A stretch of 64,000 nucleotides of DNA from an uncultured Opitutia bacterium (GTDB lineage Bacteria; Verrucomicrobiota; Verrucomicrobiia; Opitutales; Opitutaceae). The DNA lies in NCBI GenBank assembly GCA_903872505.1, contig CAIQKV010000082.1:1-64000 (forward strand), read 5' to 3'. Below the pieces are notes generated by a model. It was not told the origin of the DNA. It saw only the letters and a list, made by a program, of their open reading frames with translations, and did no database searches. The translations under genes were made by a program, and so were the position numbers. Shown here one piece after another: positions 44,022 to 52,398 of this stretch (the first letter of the stretch is position 1; each line of letters starts with the position of its first letter).

Positions 44022-45164
44022 GTGAGCCCAGTCTCCCCCAGCCGGCTGCCGTGGGTCGACCACCTGCGCACGGCCATGATCATGCTCGTGGTCAACATGC
44101 ATGCCTGCGTGACCTACAGCCACGTGGGGGACTGGTACATGATGAGCGAGCCCGAACCAACGATGGCCGCCAAGGTGCCGTTCATCGTGTGGCAAAGCCT
44201 GTTGCAGTCGTTCTTCATGGGCCTGCTGTTCTTCCTCGCGGGGTATTTCGCCGCTGGCTCGCTCGCCCGTCGCGGTCCGGGCGGTTTCGCGCGCGAGCGG
44301 TTGGTCCGCCTCGGCCTGCCGGCATTGCTCTACATGCTGGTGATCCACCCGTTCATCCTGCTCGCGTTGAATCCGTGGGACCATGACTTCGGCCCGCCCG
44401 CGGCCTTCTACGCCCGCTATCTCGTCTCCGGGAGTTTCCTCGGCTCAAGCGGCCCGCTTTGGTTCGCCGTCGCCCTGCTCCTCTTCAGCCTCGCCCTGGC
44501 CGGTGCGACGCACCTGCGGCCGGCGGCACCGGCGAAGTCCCCGGCCGGCCCCGCGCCCACGGCCGGCATCCTCGGCGGGTTTGCGCTCGCGCTGGGGCTC
44601 GGCACGTTCGCCGTCAGGATCGTGCAGCCCATCGGGACGAACGTACTCAACCTGCAGTTCTGCTTCTTCGTGCAATACATCGCCTGGTTCGCAGCCGGCC
44701 TGCACGCCGCCCGCCACGGCTGGTTGCTGCCGCTGGCCGCGTCCTCCCGGGCGCGCACCGCCGGCTGGCTGGCGCTGGTCGGCGGACCCCTGGCGCTGCT
44801 CGCGCTGCTAGCGACGGGAATGCGAAACGCCCCGAAGGAGGCCTTCTTCGGCGGCTGGCACGGGCCGGCCTTCGGGCTCGCGGTGTGGGAACAGTTGACC
44901 GGCCTCGGGCTCGCGCTCGGCGCCCTGGCGCTGTTTTCCCGGCGGCTCAACGCCGACACGCCCGTGGGGCGCTGGCTGGGCGACCGCGCCTTCGCAGTAT
45001 ATGTGTTGCACGCCCCCGTGCTGGTGGCCCTAGCCATGCTTTTTCGGAAGCTGCCCTATCATCTCTATGGCCTGATGGCCTTGCTGACCCTCATCGGTCT
45101 GGCGATCAGCTATGTGTTCGCCGATCTCGCCCGCCGGATCCCCGGCCTGCGCGCCATTCTGTAA
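44022..45164 (+). CDS. Acyltransferase-3 family integral membrane protein
   Basis: The 380-residue protein has about ten membrane helices and the family start PWVDHLRTAMIMLVVNMHAC, where the acyltransferase-3/OpgC group has an Asp-X-Leu-Arg and a catalytic-type His in the first helix. Helices with RLVRLGLPALLYMLVIHP and WLGDRAFAVYVLHAPVLVAL also fit. Such proteins O-acylate surface sugars, glucans or lipids. I prefer the GTG at 44022; an in-frame TTG at 44013 is less likely. It converges on the OPT transporter gene. Confidence 0.85.
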   Translation: MSPVSPSRLPWVDHLRTAMIMLVVNMHACVTYSHVGDWYMMSEPEPTMAAKVPFIVWQSLLQSFFMGLLFFLAGYFAAGSLARRGPGGFARERLVRLGLPALLYMLVIHPFILLALNPWDHDFGPPAAFYARYLVSGSFLGSSGPLWFAVALLLFSLALAGATHLRPAAPAKSPAGPAPTAGILGGFALALGLGTFAVRIVQPIGTNVLNLQFCFFVQYIAWFAAGLHAARHGWLLPLAASSRARTAGWLALVGGPLALLALLATGMRNAPKEAFFGGWHGPAFGLAVWEQLTGLGLALGALALFSRRLNADTPVGRWLGDRAFAVYVLHAPVLVALAMLFRKLPYHLYGLMALLTLIGLAISYVFADLARRIPGLRAIL

Positions 45165-45241
45165 GGACCTCCTCAAACGGCCATGGGAGGGTCAGGCTTT
45201 GAGCCTTTCCGGCGCGCCGGAGCAGGCTCTTCGCACGATGC

Positions 45242-47170
45242 TCACCCGCCGAAGATCTGGTGCCAGACGACCGGGCCGTTCTCCCAGAAGATCAGCGCCA
45301 CGCCCATCAGCGAGCCGCCCGCGATGACGCCGGACGCCACCGGGAAGTTGTAAAGCTCCGCCCGTTCCGGGTGCTTGCGCTCCATCAGCCAGCCGGCGAG
45401 CGCGCCGATGAAAAAGAGCAGGCCGTAGTACCAGTGGAACGTCCAGGACAGGCCGATGCCGGCCGCCGAGGGCATCCACTTCGCGTGCTTCGGGAACCAC
45501 AGCGGCAGCAGCGTCAGCAGGATGCCGGTGAGCCCGCCGATGCCGATCGACCAGAGCTTGACCGGCTCGAGCGCCTCGAAGCCCTTGCTGAGCGCAAGGG
45601 CGACGACGCGCCACGTCTGCGCGGCCGGCGCCGGGAACTGGTCCGAGCCAAGCACACTGGCCGTGGGCACCATCACGCGGAAGGCGAGCACTGTGGCCAC
45701 CGTGCCGATGAAGATGCCGCAGAACTGGGCGATGAACTGCTTGCGCGGGTTCGCCCCGAGCAGGTAGCCGCTCTTCAGGTCCGTCAGCAGGTCGGCCGAG
45801 GAGATGGCGGCGCTCGAGGTGATGTTCGCGCTCATCAGGTTGATGTTCATGTTGCCCGGGTTGAGCGCGCCGAAGACGAGCTGGGTGACCTTGCCCATCG
45901 CGCCGACGGGCGTCGTGTCCGTCTCGCCCGTCACGCGGCACGCGACGAGCGCGAGGAAGAACGACATCAGGACGGCGAGGACGCTCTGCCAGATCGGCAT
46001 GTTGAAGCTCACCTTGGCCAGCCAGCTGAGGGCGATGAGCGAGATGACCTGGCCGATGACGAACCACGACATCGGCGTCTCGATCTCGTCCATGAGGCCG
46101 GCCGGTTTGGCCGGGCCGCCGAACAGGCTGCCCAGGCTGCGGAACGCCTTGGCGATCGCGCGCCACTGCATGAAGAACGACAGCAGCCCGGAGGTGACCA
46201 TGCACGAAACGCCGCCCCAGAGCGTCCACTGGACGACCGCGCGGTAGCCCTCGCCGGTGATCACGCCGTGCGCCTGCATGACCGGCACGAACACCGCCCA
46301 GCAGAGCGTGCCGCCGAAGAGGATGCTCGCGGCGGGCCGGATGCCCATGAGCGTGCCGGCGGCGATGAAGATCGGGTCCCACACGAAGGTGATGGTGCGG
46401 CCGGTCCAGGCCGGGCTGAAGATGACCCGGTCCACCCGGTCCACCAGCGCGCCCAGCCCGAACGGCTCGAGCCGGGTGCTGATCAGGTGCAGCCCGTCGG
46501 ACCAGAACTGGCTGATCGCCGCGATCACGCCGGCCCAAGTCAGCGCGCGGGCGGATTGGGCGGCGCGCTGGCCCTTCGAATACAGGGCGCGCAGCGTCTC
46601 AGCCGTCGCGATGCCGGTCGGGAAGCGCAGCTGCTCGACATTGATCATCTGGCGCTTCATCGGGATCGCCATCGTGACGCCGAGCACCGCGAGGAAGAAC
46701 ACCCACGCCAGCGTGAGCCCGAGCGGGAGCGCCACGTTGTTGATCATGAAGTAGGCGGCGAAAGCCGACACCAGTGTCGTGCCGGTGGAGTAGCCGGCGG
46801 CGCTCGACGTGGACTGCATGCAGTTGTTCTCGAGGATCGTCATCGGCGTCTTCGCGAGGCCGAAGCGCAGGAAAACCGACCAGACCGAGTAGGACACGAT
46901 GCAGGCGGTGATTGTGACGCCGAAGCCCCAGCCGGACTTCAGGCCGATGTAGAGGTTGGTCAGCGAGAGGATGCCGCCGAGCACGGTGCCCATCAGCACC
47001 GCCCGCAGGGTGAGCTGCGGCATGGTGTCGCCCCGGCCCTTGTAAACCTCCTCGAACCACTGTCGCTCGATCTCCTCCGCGGTGCCTTTGAAACCATCCA
47101 CGCGCAGTGGCTGGTCGTTGTTCGGGTCGCCGGCAGGAGTGCCGGACAGGGGGGCGTCGGGGTGGGACAT
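45242..47170 (-). CDS. OPT-family oligopeptide transporter
   Basis: The 642-residue membrane protein has roughly fifteen hydrophobic helices. The segment MPQLTLRAVLMGTVLGGILS near residue 50 and TILENNCMQSTSSAAGYSTG are typical of bacterial OPT proteins, along with FPTGIATAETLRALY. These move oligopeptides or metal chelates into the cytoplasm with proton coupling. The M28 peptidase gene lies 89 bp upstream on the same strand, so peptide use is a plausible shared theme. The first 45 residues are polar and cytoplasmic. Start at 47170 (MSHPDAP) is chosen because more upstream frame has no hydrophobic or family character. Confidence 0.92.
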   Translation of the reverse strand: MSHPDAPLSGTPAGDPNNDQPLRVDGFKGTAEEIERQWFEEVYKGRGDTMPQLTLRAVLMGTVLGGILSLTNLYIGLKSGWGFGVTITACIVSYSVWSVFLRFGLAKTPMTILENNCMQSTSSAAGYSTGTTLVSAFAAYFMINNVALPLGLTLAWVFFLAVLGVTMAIPMKRQMINVEQLRFPTGIATAETLRALYSKGQRAAQSARALTWAGVIAAISQFWSDGLHLISTRLEPFGLGALVDRVDRVIFSPAWTGRTITFVWDPIFIAAGTLMGIRPAASILFGGTLCWAVFVPVMQAHGVITGEGYRAVVQWTLWGGVSCMVTSGLLSFFMQWRAIAKAFRSLGSLFGGPAKPAGLMDEIETPMSWFVIGQVISLIALSWLAKVSFNMPIWQSVLAVLMSFFLALVACRVTGETDTTPVGAMGKVTQLVFGALNPGNMNINLMSANITSSAAISSADLLTDLKSGYLLGANPRKQFIAQFCGIFIGTVATVLAFRVMVPTASVLGSDQFPAPAAQTWRVVALALSKGFEALEPVKLWSIGIGGLTGILLTLLPLWFPKHAKWMPSAAGIGLSWTFHWYYGLLFFIGALAGWLMERKHPERAELYNFPVASGVIAGGSLMGVALIFWENGPVVWHQIFGG

Positions 47171-47259
47171 GGGCGGGCCCTGGTCCGGAAACGTCCGGCA
47201 GGTAACCGCCGAGGAAACACTCCACCCCGCGGCTTGGGCAAGGGGAATTGCGGCGATTG

Positions 47260-48567
47260 TTACGGGGCGGGCGCCCAGCCGCCGAAGAGGTCGTCCCAGT
47301 GCGCCGCGATCGCCGCCTGCTCGCCGGCCGGGATCGTCGCGGCAAACGGCAGCTCCGCGGCCGTGGCCAGGTCCGCCGTGAATTCCGCCACGGCGCCGAG
47401 CAGCGCCGCCAGCGTCTGCGGGCACACGCGGCTAAGGTCATCGTCGGGCCGGTGGTGGAAGAACCGCCCTGCCGTGCAGTTCAGCCGCATGAGTGTCAGG
47501 CCCGGCACCCCCGCGGCCACGAACGGAAAATGGTCCGCGTACGGCAGTACGCCGTACTCGCGCTTCACCCGCTGCCCGTGCCGCTCGAAATACCCCGGCA
47601 CCAGGTCGTCCAGTTCGCGCGGCCCGCTGCCCCAGAGCGTGTTCCAGCCGAGCAAGGAACCGAAGCTGTCGAGGTTGAACATGCACCGGCCGCGCTGCGC
47701 GAGTTCCGTGCGGTGCCGGCGCACGTACACCGAGCTACCGACCGACAGCTGCTCCTCCGCGCCGAAGGAGATCAGCCGGATCGTGCGCCGCCGCGGCAGC
47801 GGCGCCAGCACCCGCGCCAACTCGAGCAGTCCCGCCGTGGCGGAGCCGTTGTCGTCCGCGCCCACCGAGTCCGCCTGGGTGTCGTGATGCCCGCCGAGAA
47901 AGATGACACCGGCGCCCGGATCGGAGCCCGGCAGCTCGGCCACGATGTTCGCCGACTCCGCCGGCCGCGGTCCGCCGACCGCGCGCAGCCGCGCCCGCGT
48001 CGCCCCGCGCTCGCGCCAGCGCCACGCGTCGAGAAAAGCGACGCTGAGCGTGGGCACCACGCCGCAGGCCGACGCGTAGGCCGGGAAGATCGCGTCCGCC
48101 AGCGCCACCATCCCGGGATAACGCGTGTCCACCATCAGCACGCCCGCCGGCGCCGCCGCCATGAGCTTCCGGTAGTGCCCGCGCGACTCGATATGGCAGC
48201 CGAGGTGCAGCACGATGCTGCCACGCAGTTCGGCAGGCAGAACCGCCGGCTGGTAGCCCGTGACGCCCTCGAAAAACACCAGTGGCGCCTCGATCCAGGC
48301 GCCGGCCGTGCCGGGCGTGTTGGCCAGCAGCGAACAGGGCGCATCGTGCCACGCGCCGTCGTAAAACACCTGCACCTGCTGTTCGCGGACATCGCGCGCC
48401 TGCACGGGAAACGCCTCGCGGTGCACCCGCGCGCCTACCGCGGTGAACTCCCGCTCAAGGTATTCCGCCGCCGCCGCCTCGCCGGGCTGCCCGGCCAGCC
48501 GCACGCCGATTTGCTCGGTCAGGTGCCGCAAATGCCGGGTGAGGCGGTCGGGTTCGATCGGCTGCAT
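47260..48567 (-). CDS. M28-family metallopeptidase
   Basis: The 435-residue protein shows the M28 dinuclear zinc layout: FLGGHHDTQADSVGADDNGS (His and bridging Asp ligands), ISFGAEEQLSVGS (general-base Glu-Glu), and FHHRPDDDL with the last His. It has no clear signal peptide, so a cytoplasmic aminopeptidase or amidohydrolase is likely. It probably precedes the OPT transporter in the same transcript, consistent with cleavage of imported peptides. It is divergent from the response regulator gene with 158 bp between starts. Confidence 0.88.
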   Translation of the reverse strand: MQPIEPDRLTRHLRHLTEQIGVRLAGQPGEAAAAEYLEREFTAVGARVHREAFPVQARDVREQQVQVFYDGAWHDAPCSLLANTPGTAGAWIEAPLVFFEGVTGYQPAVLPAELRGSIVLHLGCHIESRGHYRKLMAAAPAGVLMVDTRYPGMVALADAIFPAYASACGVVPTLSVAFLDAWRWRERGATRARLRAVGGPRPAESANIVAELPGSDPGAGVIFLGGHHDTQADSVGADDNGSATAGLLELARVLAPLPRRRTIRLISFGAEEQLSVGSSVYVRRHRTELAQRGRCMFNLDSFGSLLGWNTLWGSGPRELDDLVPGYFERHGQRVKREYGVLPYADHFPFVAAGVPGLTLMRLNCTAGRFFHHRPDDDLSRVCPQTLAALLGAVAEFTADLATAAELPFAATIPAGEQAAIAAHWDDLFGGWAPAP

Positions 48568-48725
48568 GGGGAAGATGGCGTGCCCGCATCAACAGGCGGC
48601 CGGCGGGGAATGACAAGCCCGCGGACTCGCCCGGAAAACGGCCCGGCCAGGGCCGAATGGCGCCGCCATTTTCAAAGATTTTTCGCACTACAGAGTTCGC
48701 TCTCGGGCGTCCAAGTCAGTGTCGT

Positions 48726-49208
48726 ATGACCATGCCAACCGTGAACACGCCCGTGCTGGACGCCCCCGCCGGTCCGTCTTCGGGCCGGCCCCTGCACATC
48801 CTCTACGCCGATGACATGCCGGAGTTGCGCAGCCTGATGAGCGACGTGTTTGTCCGCGAGGGCCACGCCGTCGAGACCGTGGGCAACGGCGACGCGGCGC
48901 TCGAAACCCTGAAGCATTCGGCCAGCCCGTTCGACCTGATCATCACCGACCACAACATGCCCGGAATCAGCGGGCTCGACCTGGTGCGCCAGACGCGCCA
49001 GCTGACCTACCCCGGCAAGATCGTGGTCTTCAGCTCGGAACTCAGCGAGACGGTGAAGGACGCGTACCGCGGTCTCGCGGTAGACGCCATCCTGACCAAG
49101 CCGATCTTTCCCCTCACGTTCCGTGACGTGCTGGAGAAATTGTTCAGCGAAAAAGCGCACCTAGCGACGGAGCCCGCCGTCCCGCCCTTCCCGGAGCCGC
49201 ACGGCTGA
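48726..49208 (+). CDS. Receiver-only response regulator (CheY-like)
   Basis: The 160-residue protein is a single receiver domain: ILYADDMPELRSLM with acidic residues, LIITDHNMPGISGLDLV holding the phosphorylated Asp, VVFSSELSE for the Thr/Ser switch, and ILTKPI with the conserved Lys. About 25 residues at each end are Pro-rich. It has no DNA-binding output, so it acts by protein contact or in a phosphorelay. No histidine kinase lies nearby. ATG 48726 starts it. Confidence 0.9.
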   Translation: MTMPTVNTPVLDAPAGPSSGRPLHILYADDMPELRSLMSDVFVREGHAVETVGNGDAALETLKHSASPFDLIITDHNMPGISGLDLVRQTRQLTYPGKIVVFSSELSETVKDAYRGLAVDAILTKPIFPLTFRDVLEKLFSEKAHLATEPAVPPFPEPHG

Positions 49209-49371
49209 GGGGCGACGGCCCGCCGCCCGCGGCCCCGGGCCAGCCCCGGACGGAGCGGCCGGATTGGCCGCGAAACCCCGCGGCCGGCCTTGTTAAGGCT
49301 GGCTGGGTTATGGCTTGCCAAGAGCCAAACCTCTGGTTGCCTCCGCCGGAACCCCGCCCCACCCCGCCCGG

Positions 49372-50793
49372 ATGCTGTTCAATTCCCTCACCTTCGTTGT
49401 CTTTTTTGTCGTGGTGGTGAGCGCGTACTGGGCGCTCCGCTCGTGGCCGGCCCGCAAGAACCTGCTGCTGGTGGCGAGCTACATCTTCTACGGCGCGTGG
49501 AATCCGCCGTTCGCGCTGCTGCTGTTCGCAACGACCGCGCTGGACTTCTTCCTCGGCGCCCAGATCGCGTCGGCGTCGGAACCGCGGGCCCGCCGGGCCT
49601 GGATGGTCGCGAGCGTGACCTCGAACCTGAGCATGCTCGGCTTCTTCAAGTACGGGAATTTCCTGCTGGAGAACACCCAGTGGCTGCTCGCCCGGTGCGG
49701 CATCGCCTACGCGCCGCCGCACCTGGACGTCTTCCTGCCCATCGGCATCTCCTTCTACACGTTCCACTCCCTCTCCTACACCCTGGACGTCTACCGCGGC
49801 GTGTGCCAGCCGACCAAGTCGCTGCGCGATTTCGTCCTCGCCGTCTCCTTCTTCCCGCAGCTGGTCGCCGGCCCGATCGTGCGCGCGGCGGACTTCCTGC
49901 CGCAGCTGGTCTCGGCGCCGGCGCTGAAGCGCGGGCAGTTCCACTGGGGCCTCCTGCTGATGACGCTCGGCATGTTCGAGAAGATCGTCCTCGCCGACAC
50001 GATGCTGTCGGGCGCGGCGGACGCCGTGTTCGGCTACGGCGGGCCGCTGCCGGCGCTCGACGCCTGGGCGGGAGTGCTGGCGTTTTCCGGCCAGATTTTC
50101 TTCGACTTCGCCGGCTACTCGACCTGCGCGATCGGCGCCGCGCTCTGCCTCGGCTTCCACCTGAAGGACAACTTCCGGTTCCCCTACGCCGCGATCGGGT
50201 TCTCGGACTTCTGGCGGCGCTGGCACATCTCGCTGTCCACGTTCCTGCGCGACTTCCTCTACATCCCGCTCGGCGGCAACCGCTCCGGTCCGGCGCGCGC
50301 CGCGATCAACCTGATGATCGTGATGTTCATCGGCGGCCTCTGGCACGGCGCCGCCTGGACCTTCGTCGTGTGGGGCCTGATCCACGGCGTGCTGCTCGTG
50401 ATCGAGCGCCTCGCCCGCGCGATCGGGGGCGACGCCGCGTGGACCGAGACGCTGCCGGTGCAGCTGCTCCTCGGCCTCGCGACCTACGCCGGCGTCTGCC
50501 TCACCTGGGTGTTCTTCCGTGCCACGGATTTCGCCACGGCTTCCCGGCTCGTCCACGCCATGGTCGGCCTGCTGCCCCACGGTGACCCGCTCCTGACCAC
50601 CCGGGCGCTCGTCAAGGTCGGCGGCGTGTCGGCCGGCCTGCTGCTGGCCCACTGGTCGCTGCGCGACACCTCGGTCGAGGCCGTCGTGGCGCGGATGCCC
50701 CGCGGGCTGGTGACCTCCCTCTGGGCGCTCATGCTCGGCGCCATCATTCTCACCCAAGGAAACGGCAATGCCTTCATCTACTTCCAGTTTTGA
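49372..50793 (+). CDS. MBOAT-family membrane O-acyltransferase (AlgI/DltB-like)
   Basis: The 473-residue membrane protein has the MBOAT landmarks: SFFPQLVAGPIVRAADFLPQ, then FRFPYAAIGFSDFWRRWHIS, RDFLYIPLGGNR, and FIGGLWHGAAWTFVVWGLIH with the invariant His. It brings an acyl (acetyl) group across the membrane for transfer to an exopolysaccharide or cell-wall polymer. The downstream SGNH-like gene overlaps by 26 bp, matching the AlgI-AlgJ/X arrangement. No alginate synthesis genes are here, so the acceptor is another polymer. Start at ATG 49372 (MLFNSLTF) fits AlgI N-termini. Confidence 0.92.
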   Translation: MLFNSLTFVVFFVVVVSAYWALRSWPARKNLLLVASYIFYGAWNPPFALLLFATTALDFFLGAQIASASEPRARRAWMVASVTSNLSMLGFFKYGNFLLENTQWLLARCGIAYAPPHLDVFLPIGISFYTFHSLSYTLDVYRGVCQPTKSLRDFVLAVSFFPQLVAGPIVRAADFLPQLVSAPALKRGQFHWGLLLMTLGMFEKIVLADTMLSGAADAVFGYGGPLPALDAWAGVLAFSGQIFFDFAGYSTCAIGAALCLGFHLKDNFRFPYAAIGFSDFWRRWHISLSTFLRDFLYIPLGGNRSGPARAAINLMIVMFIGGLWHGAAWTFVVWGLIHGVLLVIERLARAIGGDAAWTETLPVQLLLGLATYAGVCLTWVFFRATDFATASRLVHAMVGLLPHGDPLLTTRALVKVGGVSAGLLLAHWSLRDTSVEAVVARMPRGLVTSLWALMLGAIILTQGNGNAFIYFQF

Positions 50794-51841
50794 TTTTGTC
50801 CGGCCGATCCCGGAACAGTCCTGGCGCGGCATCCTGCTGACCGTGGTGCTGGTGACGGCCGTGGCGGCAGTCGGCTGGGAAATCCGCGCCCGTGCCCTGG
50901 GCTACGCACCGACCCTGAACGACACCACCGACCTGTGGGCCCAGCGCCGCGAGGCCGTGCGACCGGACTCACTGGTCATCGTCGGCGACTCGCGGCCGCA
51001 TTTCGACCTCGACCTCGATGTGCTCGAACAGGGCCTTGGTCGGCGGCCAATCCAGCTGGCGCGCGACGGCAGCTGCGCCTACCCGGTCCTGGCCGACCTG
51101 GCGAACGACGAGAGCTTCCACGGCACGATCATCTGCAGCCTGGTGCCCGGGATGATGATCGCCCCGGGCGGTCCGCTGATGGCCAACTCCGAGGAGATCC
51201 TGAAGCGCTATCACCACTGGACCCTCGCGCAGCGGTCCGGCCACGAGCTCGGCATGCTGCTCGAGGAGCGCATCGCCTTCCTCAAGGAGGGCGAACTCGA
51301 TCTTGATGGCCTGCTCGCCAAGATCCCCCTGCCGCCCCGTGCCGGTACCGGCCATCCGCCGAGTCCCCCGTATTTCGGCTCGCTCGACCGCGAGCGCCGC
51401 GAGCGGATGATCGACCAGTGCGCGCAACCGGGCTGGCTGCAGGACCGGATCAAGCACGGCTGGCCGGCGCTCATGACCCCCCCGCCCGCGCCGAGCTACG
51501 TGCCGAAGGACGTCTTCCTGGCGAACATGGGCAAGGCCGTCGAGCAGCGCTTCCACGATATCGCCGCCGCCGTGGCCAAGCTCCGCGCGCGCGGCGGGAA
51601 GCTGGTCTTTGTCCGTTTTCCGATGGGCGGCGACCTGAAGAAGCTCGAGGATCTCGGCACGCCGCGGGCCGGAATCTGGACCCGCATTCTCAAGGACTCC
51701 GGCGCGCCCGGGATCTACTTTGAGGACTACCCGGAGCTTTCGTCCTTCACTCCCCCGGAGTGGTCGCACCTCTCGGCGCCGGATTCCGTGGTGTTCACGC
51801 AGCGGCTCGTGCCGCACCTGAAGCAGGCGCTGGCTAAATAA
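50768..51841 (+). CDS. Membrane-anchored SGNH-like O-acetylation partner protein
   Basis: The 357-residue protein has one N-terminal membrane helix (ILLTVVLVTAVAAVGWEI) and then an SGNH-like domain with VIVGDSRPHFDLDLDVLEQ, a GDSR block I that supplies the nucleophilic Ser, and WSHLSAPDS near the end, a His in the position of block V. It resembles AlgJ/AlgX/PatB periplasmic transferases in layout, though it is diverged. It is translationally coupled to the MBOAT gene through a 26-bp overlap, so the two probably O-acetylate one polymer. The function is inferred mainly from this pairing. Confidence 0.72.
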   Translation: MPSSTSSFDFVRPIPEQSWRGILLTVVLVTAVAAVGWEIRARALGYAPTLNDTTDLWAQRREAVRPDSLVIVGDSRPHFDLDLDVLEQGLGRRPIQLARDGSCAYPVLADLANDESFHGTIICSLVPGMMIAPGGPLMANSEEILKRYHHWTLAQRSGHELGMLLEERIAFLKEGELDLDGLLAKIPLPPRAGTGHPPSPPYFGSLDRERRERMIDQCAQPGWLQDRIKHGWPALMTPPPAPSYVPKDVFLANMGKAVEQRFHDIAAAVAKLRARGGKLVFVRFPMGGDLKKLEDLGTPRAGIWTRILKDSGAPGIYFEDYPELSSFTPPEWSHLSAPDSVVFTQRLVPHLKQALAK

Positions 51842-51880
51842 CCGGACAGCGCCACCCTCAGGGTGCGTTCTGGTACTGGT

Positions 51881-52216
51881 TTACTTGACCGTAATCCGGT
51901 TCTCGACGTTCCGCACGCCCTTGACGCCGGAGGCGACTTCACCCGCGCGGGATTTTTGGGCGTGCGTGTCGACGAAGCCGCTCAGCTGCACCACGCCTTT
52001 GAAGGTCACGACCGAGACATCGAAGGCCTTGACCGTGGCATCATGGATGAACGCGGCCTTCACCTTCGCGGTGATGGTGCTGTCATCGACATATTCGCCG
52101 GTGCTTTCCTTCGTGGCGGTGGCCGCGCAGCCGGTCTGCAGGACCACCAAGCCAAGGCCGGAGCTGAACAGGGCGGCCAAGGCCAGGATTTTAAGGGAGG
52201 TTTTTTGTGGGTTCAT
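51881..52216 (-). CDS. BON-domain lipoprotein (OsmY-like)
   Basis: The 111-residue product has a lipoprotein signal with lipobox LQTGC (Cys about residue 30) and one BON domain: DDSTITAKVKAAFIHDATVK, then VSVVTFKGVVQLSGFVDTHA and VKGVRNVENRITV. BON domains bind phospholipid or other surfaces and occur in osmotic-stress proteins. It would sit in the periplasm anchored by lipid. It stands alone and convergent with the SGNH-like gene. Confidence 0.88.
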   Translation of the reverse strand: MNPQKTSLKILALAALFSSGLGLVVLQTGCAATATKESTGEYVDDSTITAKVKAAFIHDATVKAFDVSVVTFKGVVQLSGFVDTHAQKSRAGEVASGVKGVRNVENRITVK

Positions 52217-52398
52217 CTGACATTAGTATCTCCAAACGGGCGGTGGTTCGCGGCGCGGGCCCGATTTCTTGCGGAAATCCCAGCGCCGGCCCACCGGAGG
52301 GCGACGCCCCCTGCCGCGGGCTTCCCAGCCTTGCCAAGGCCGCGCCATGGCCCAAGGGTTCCGGCCCTCCCACCGCCCAGTCTCAACGCTTCCCTCCC

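Noticed and set aside
45260-47887. Long plus-strand frame opposite the OPT transporter and M28 peptidase
   Set aside because: It spans two well-supported genes and is charged, low-complexity antisense translation.
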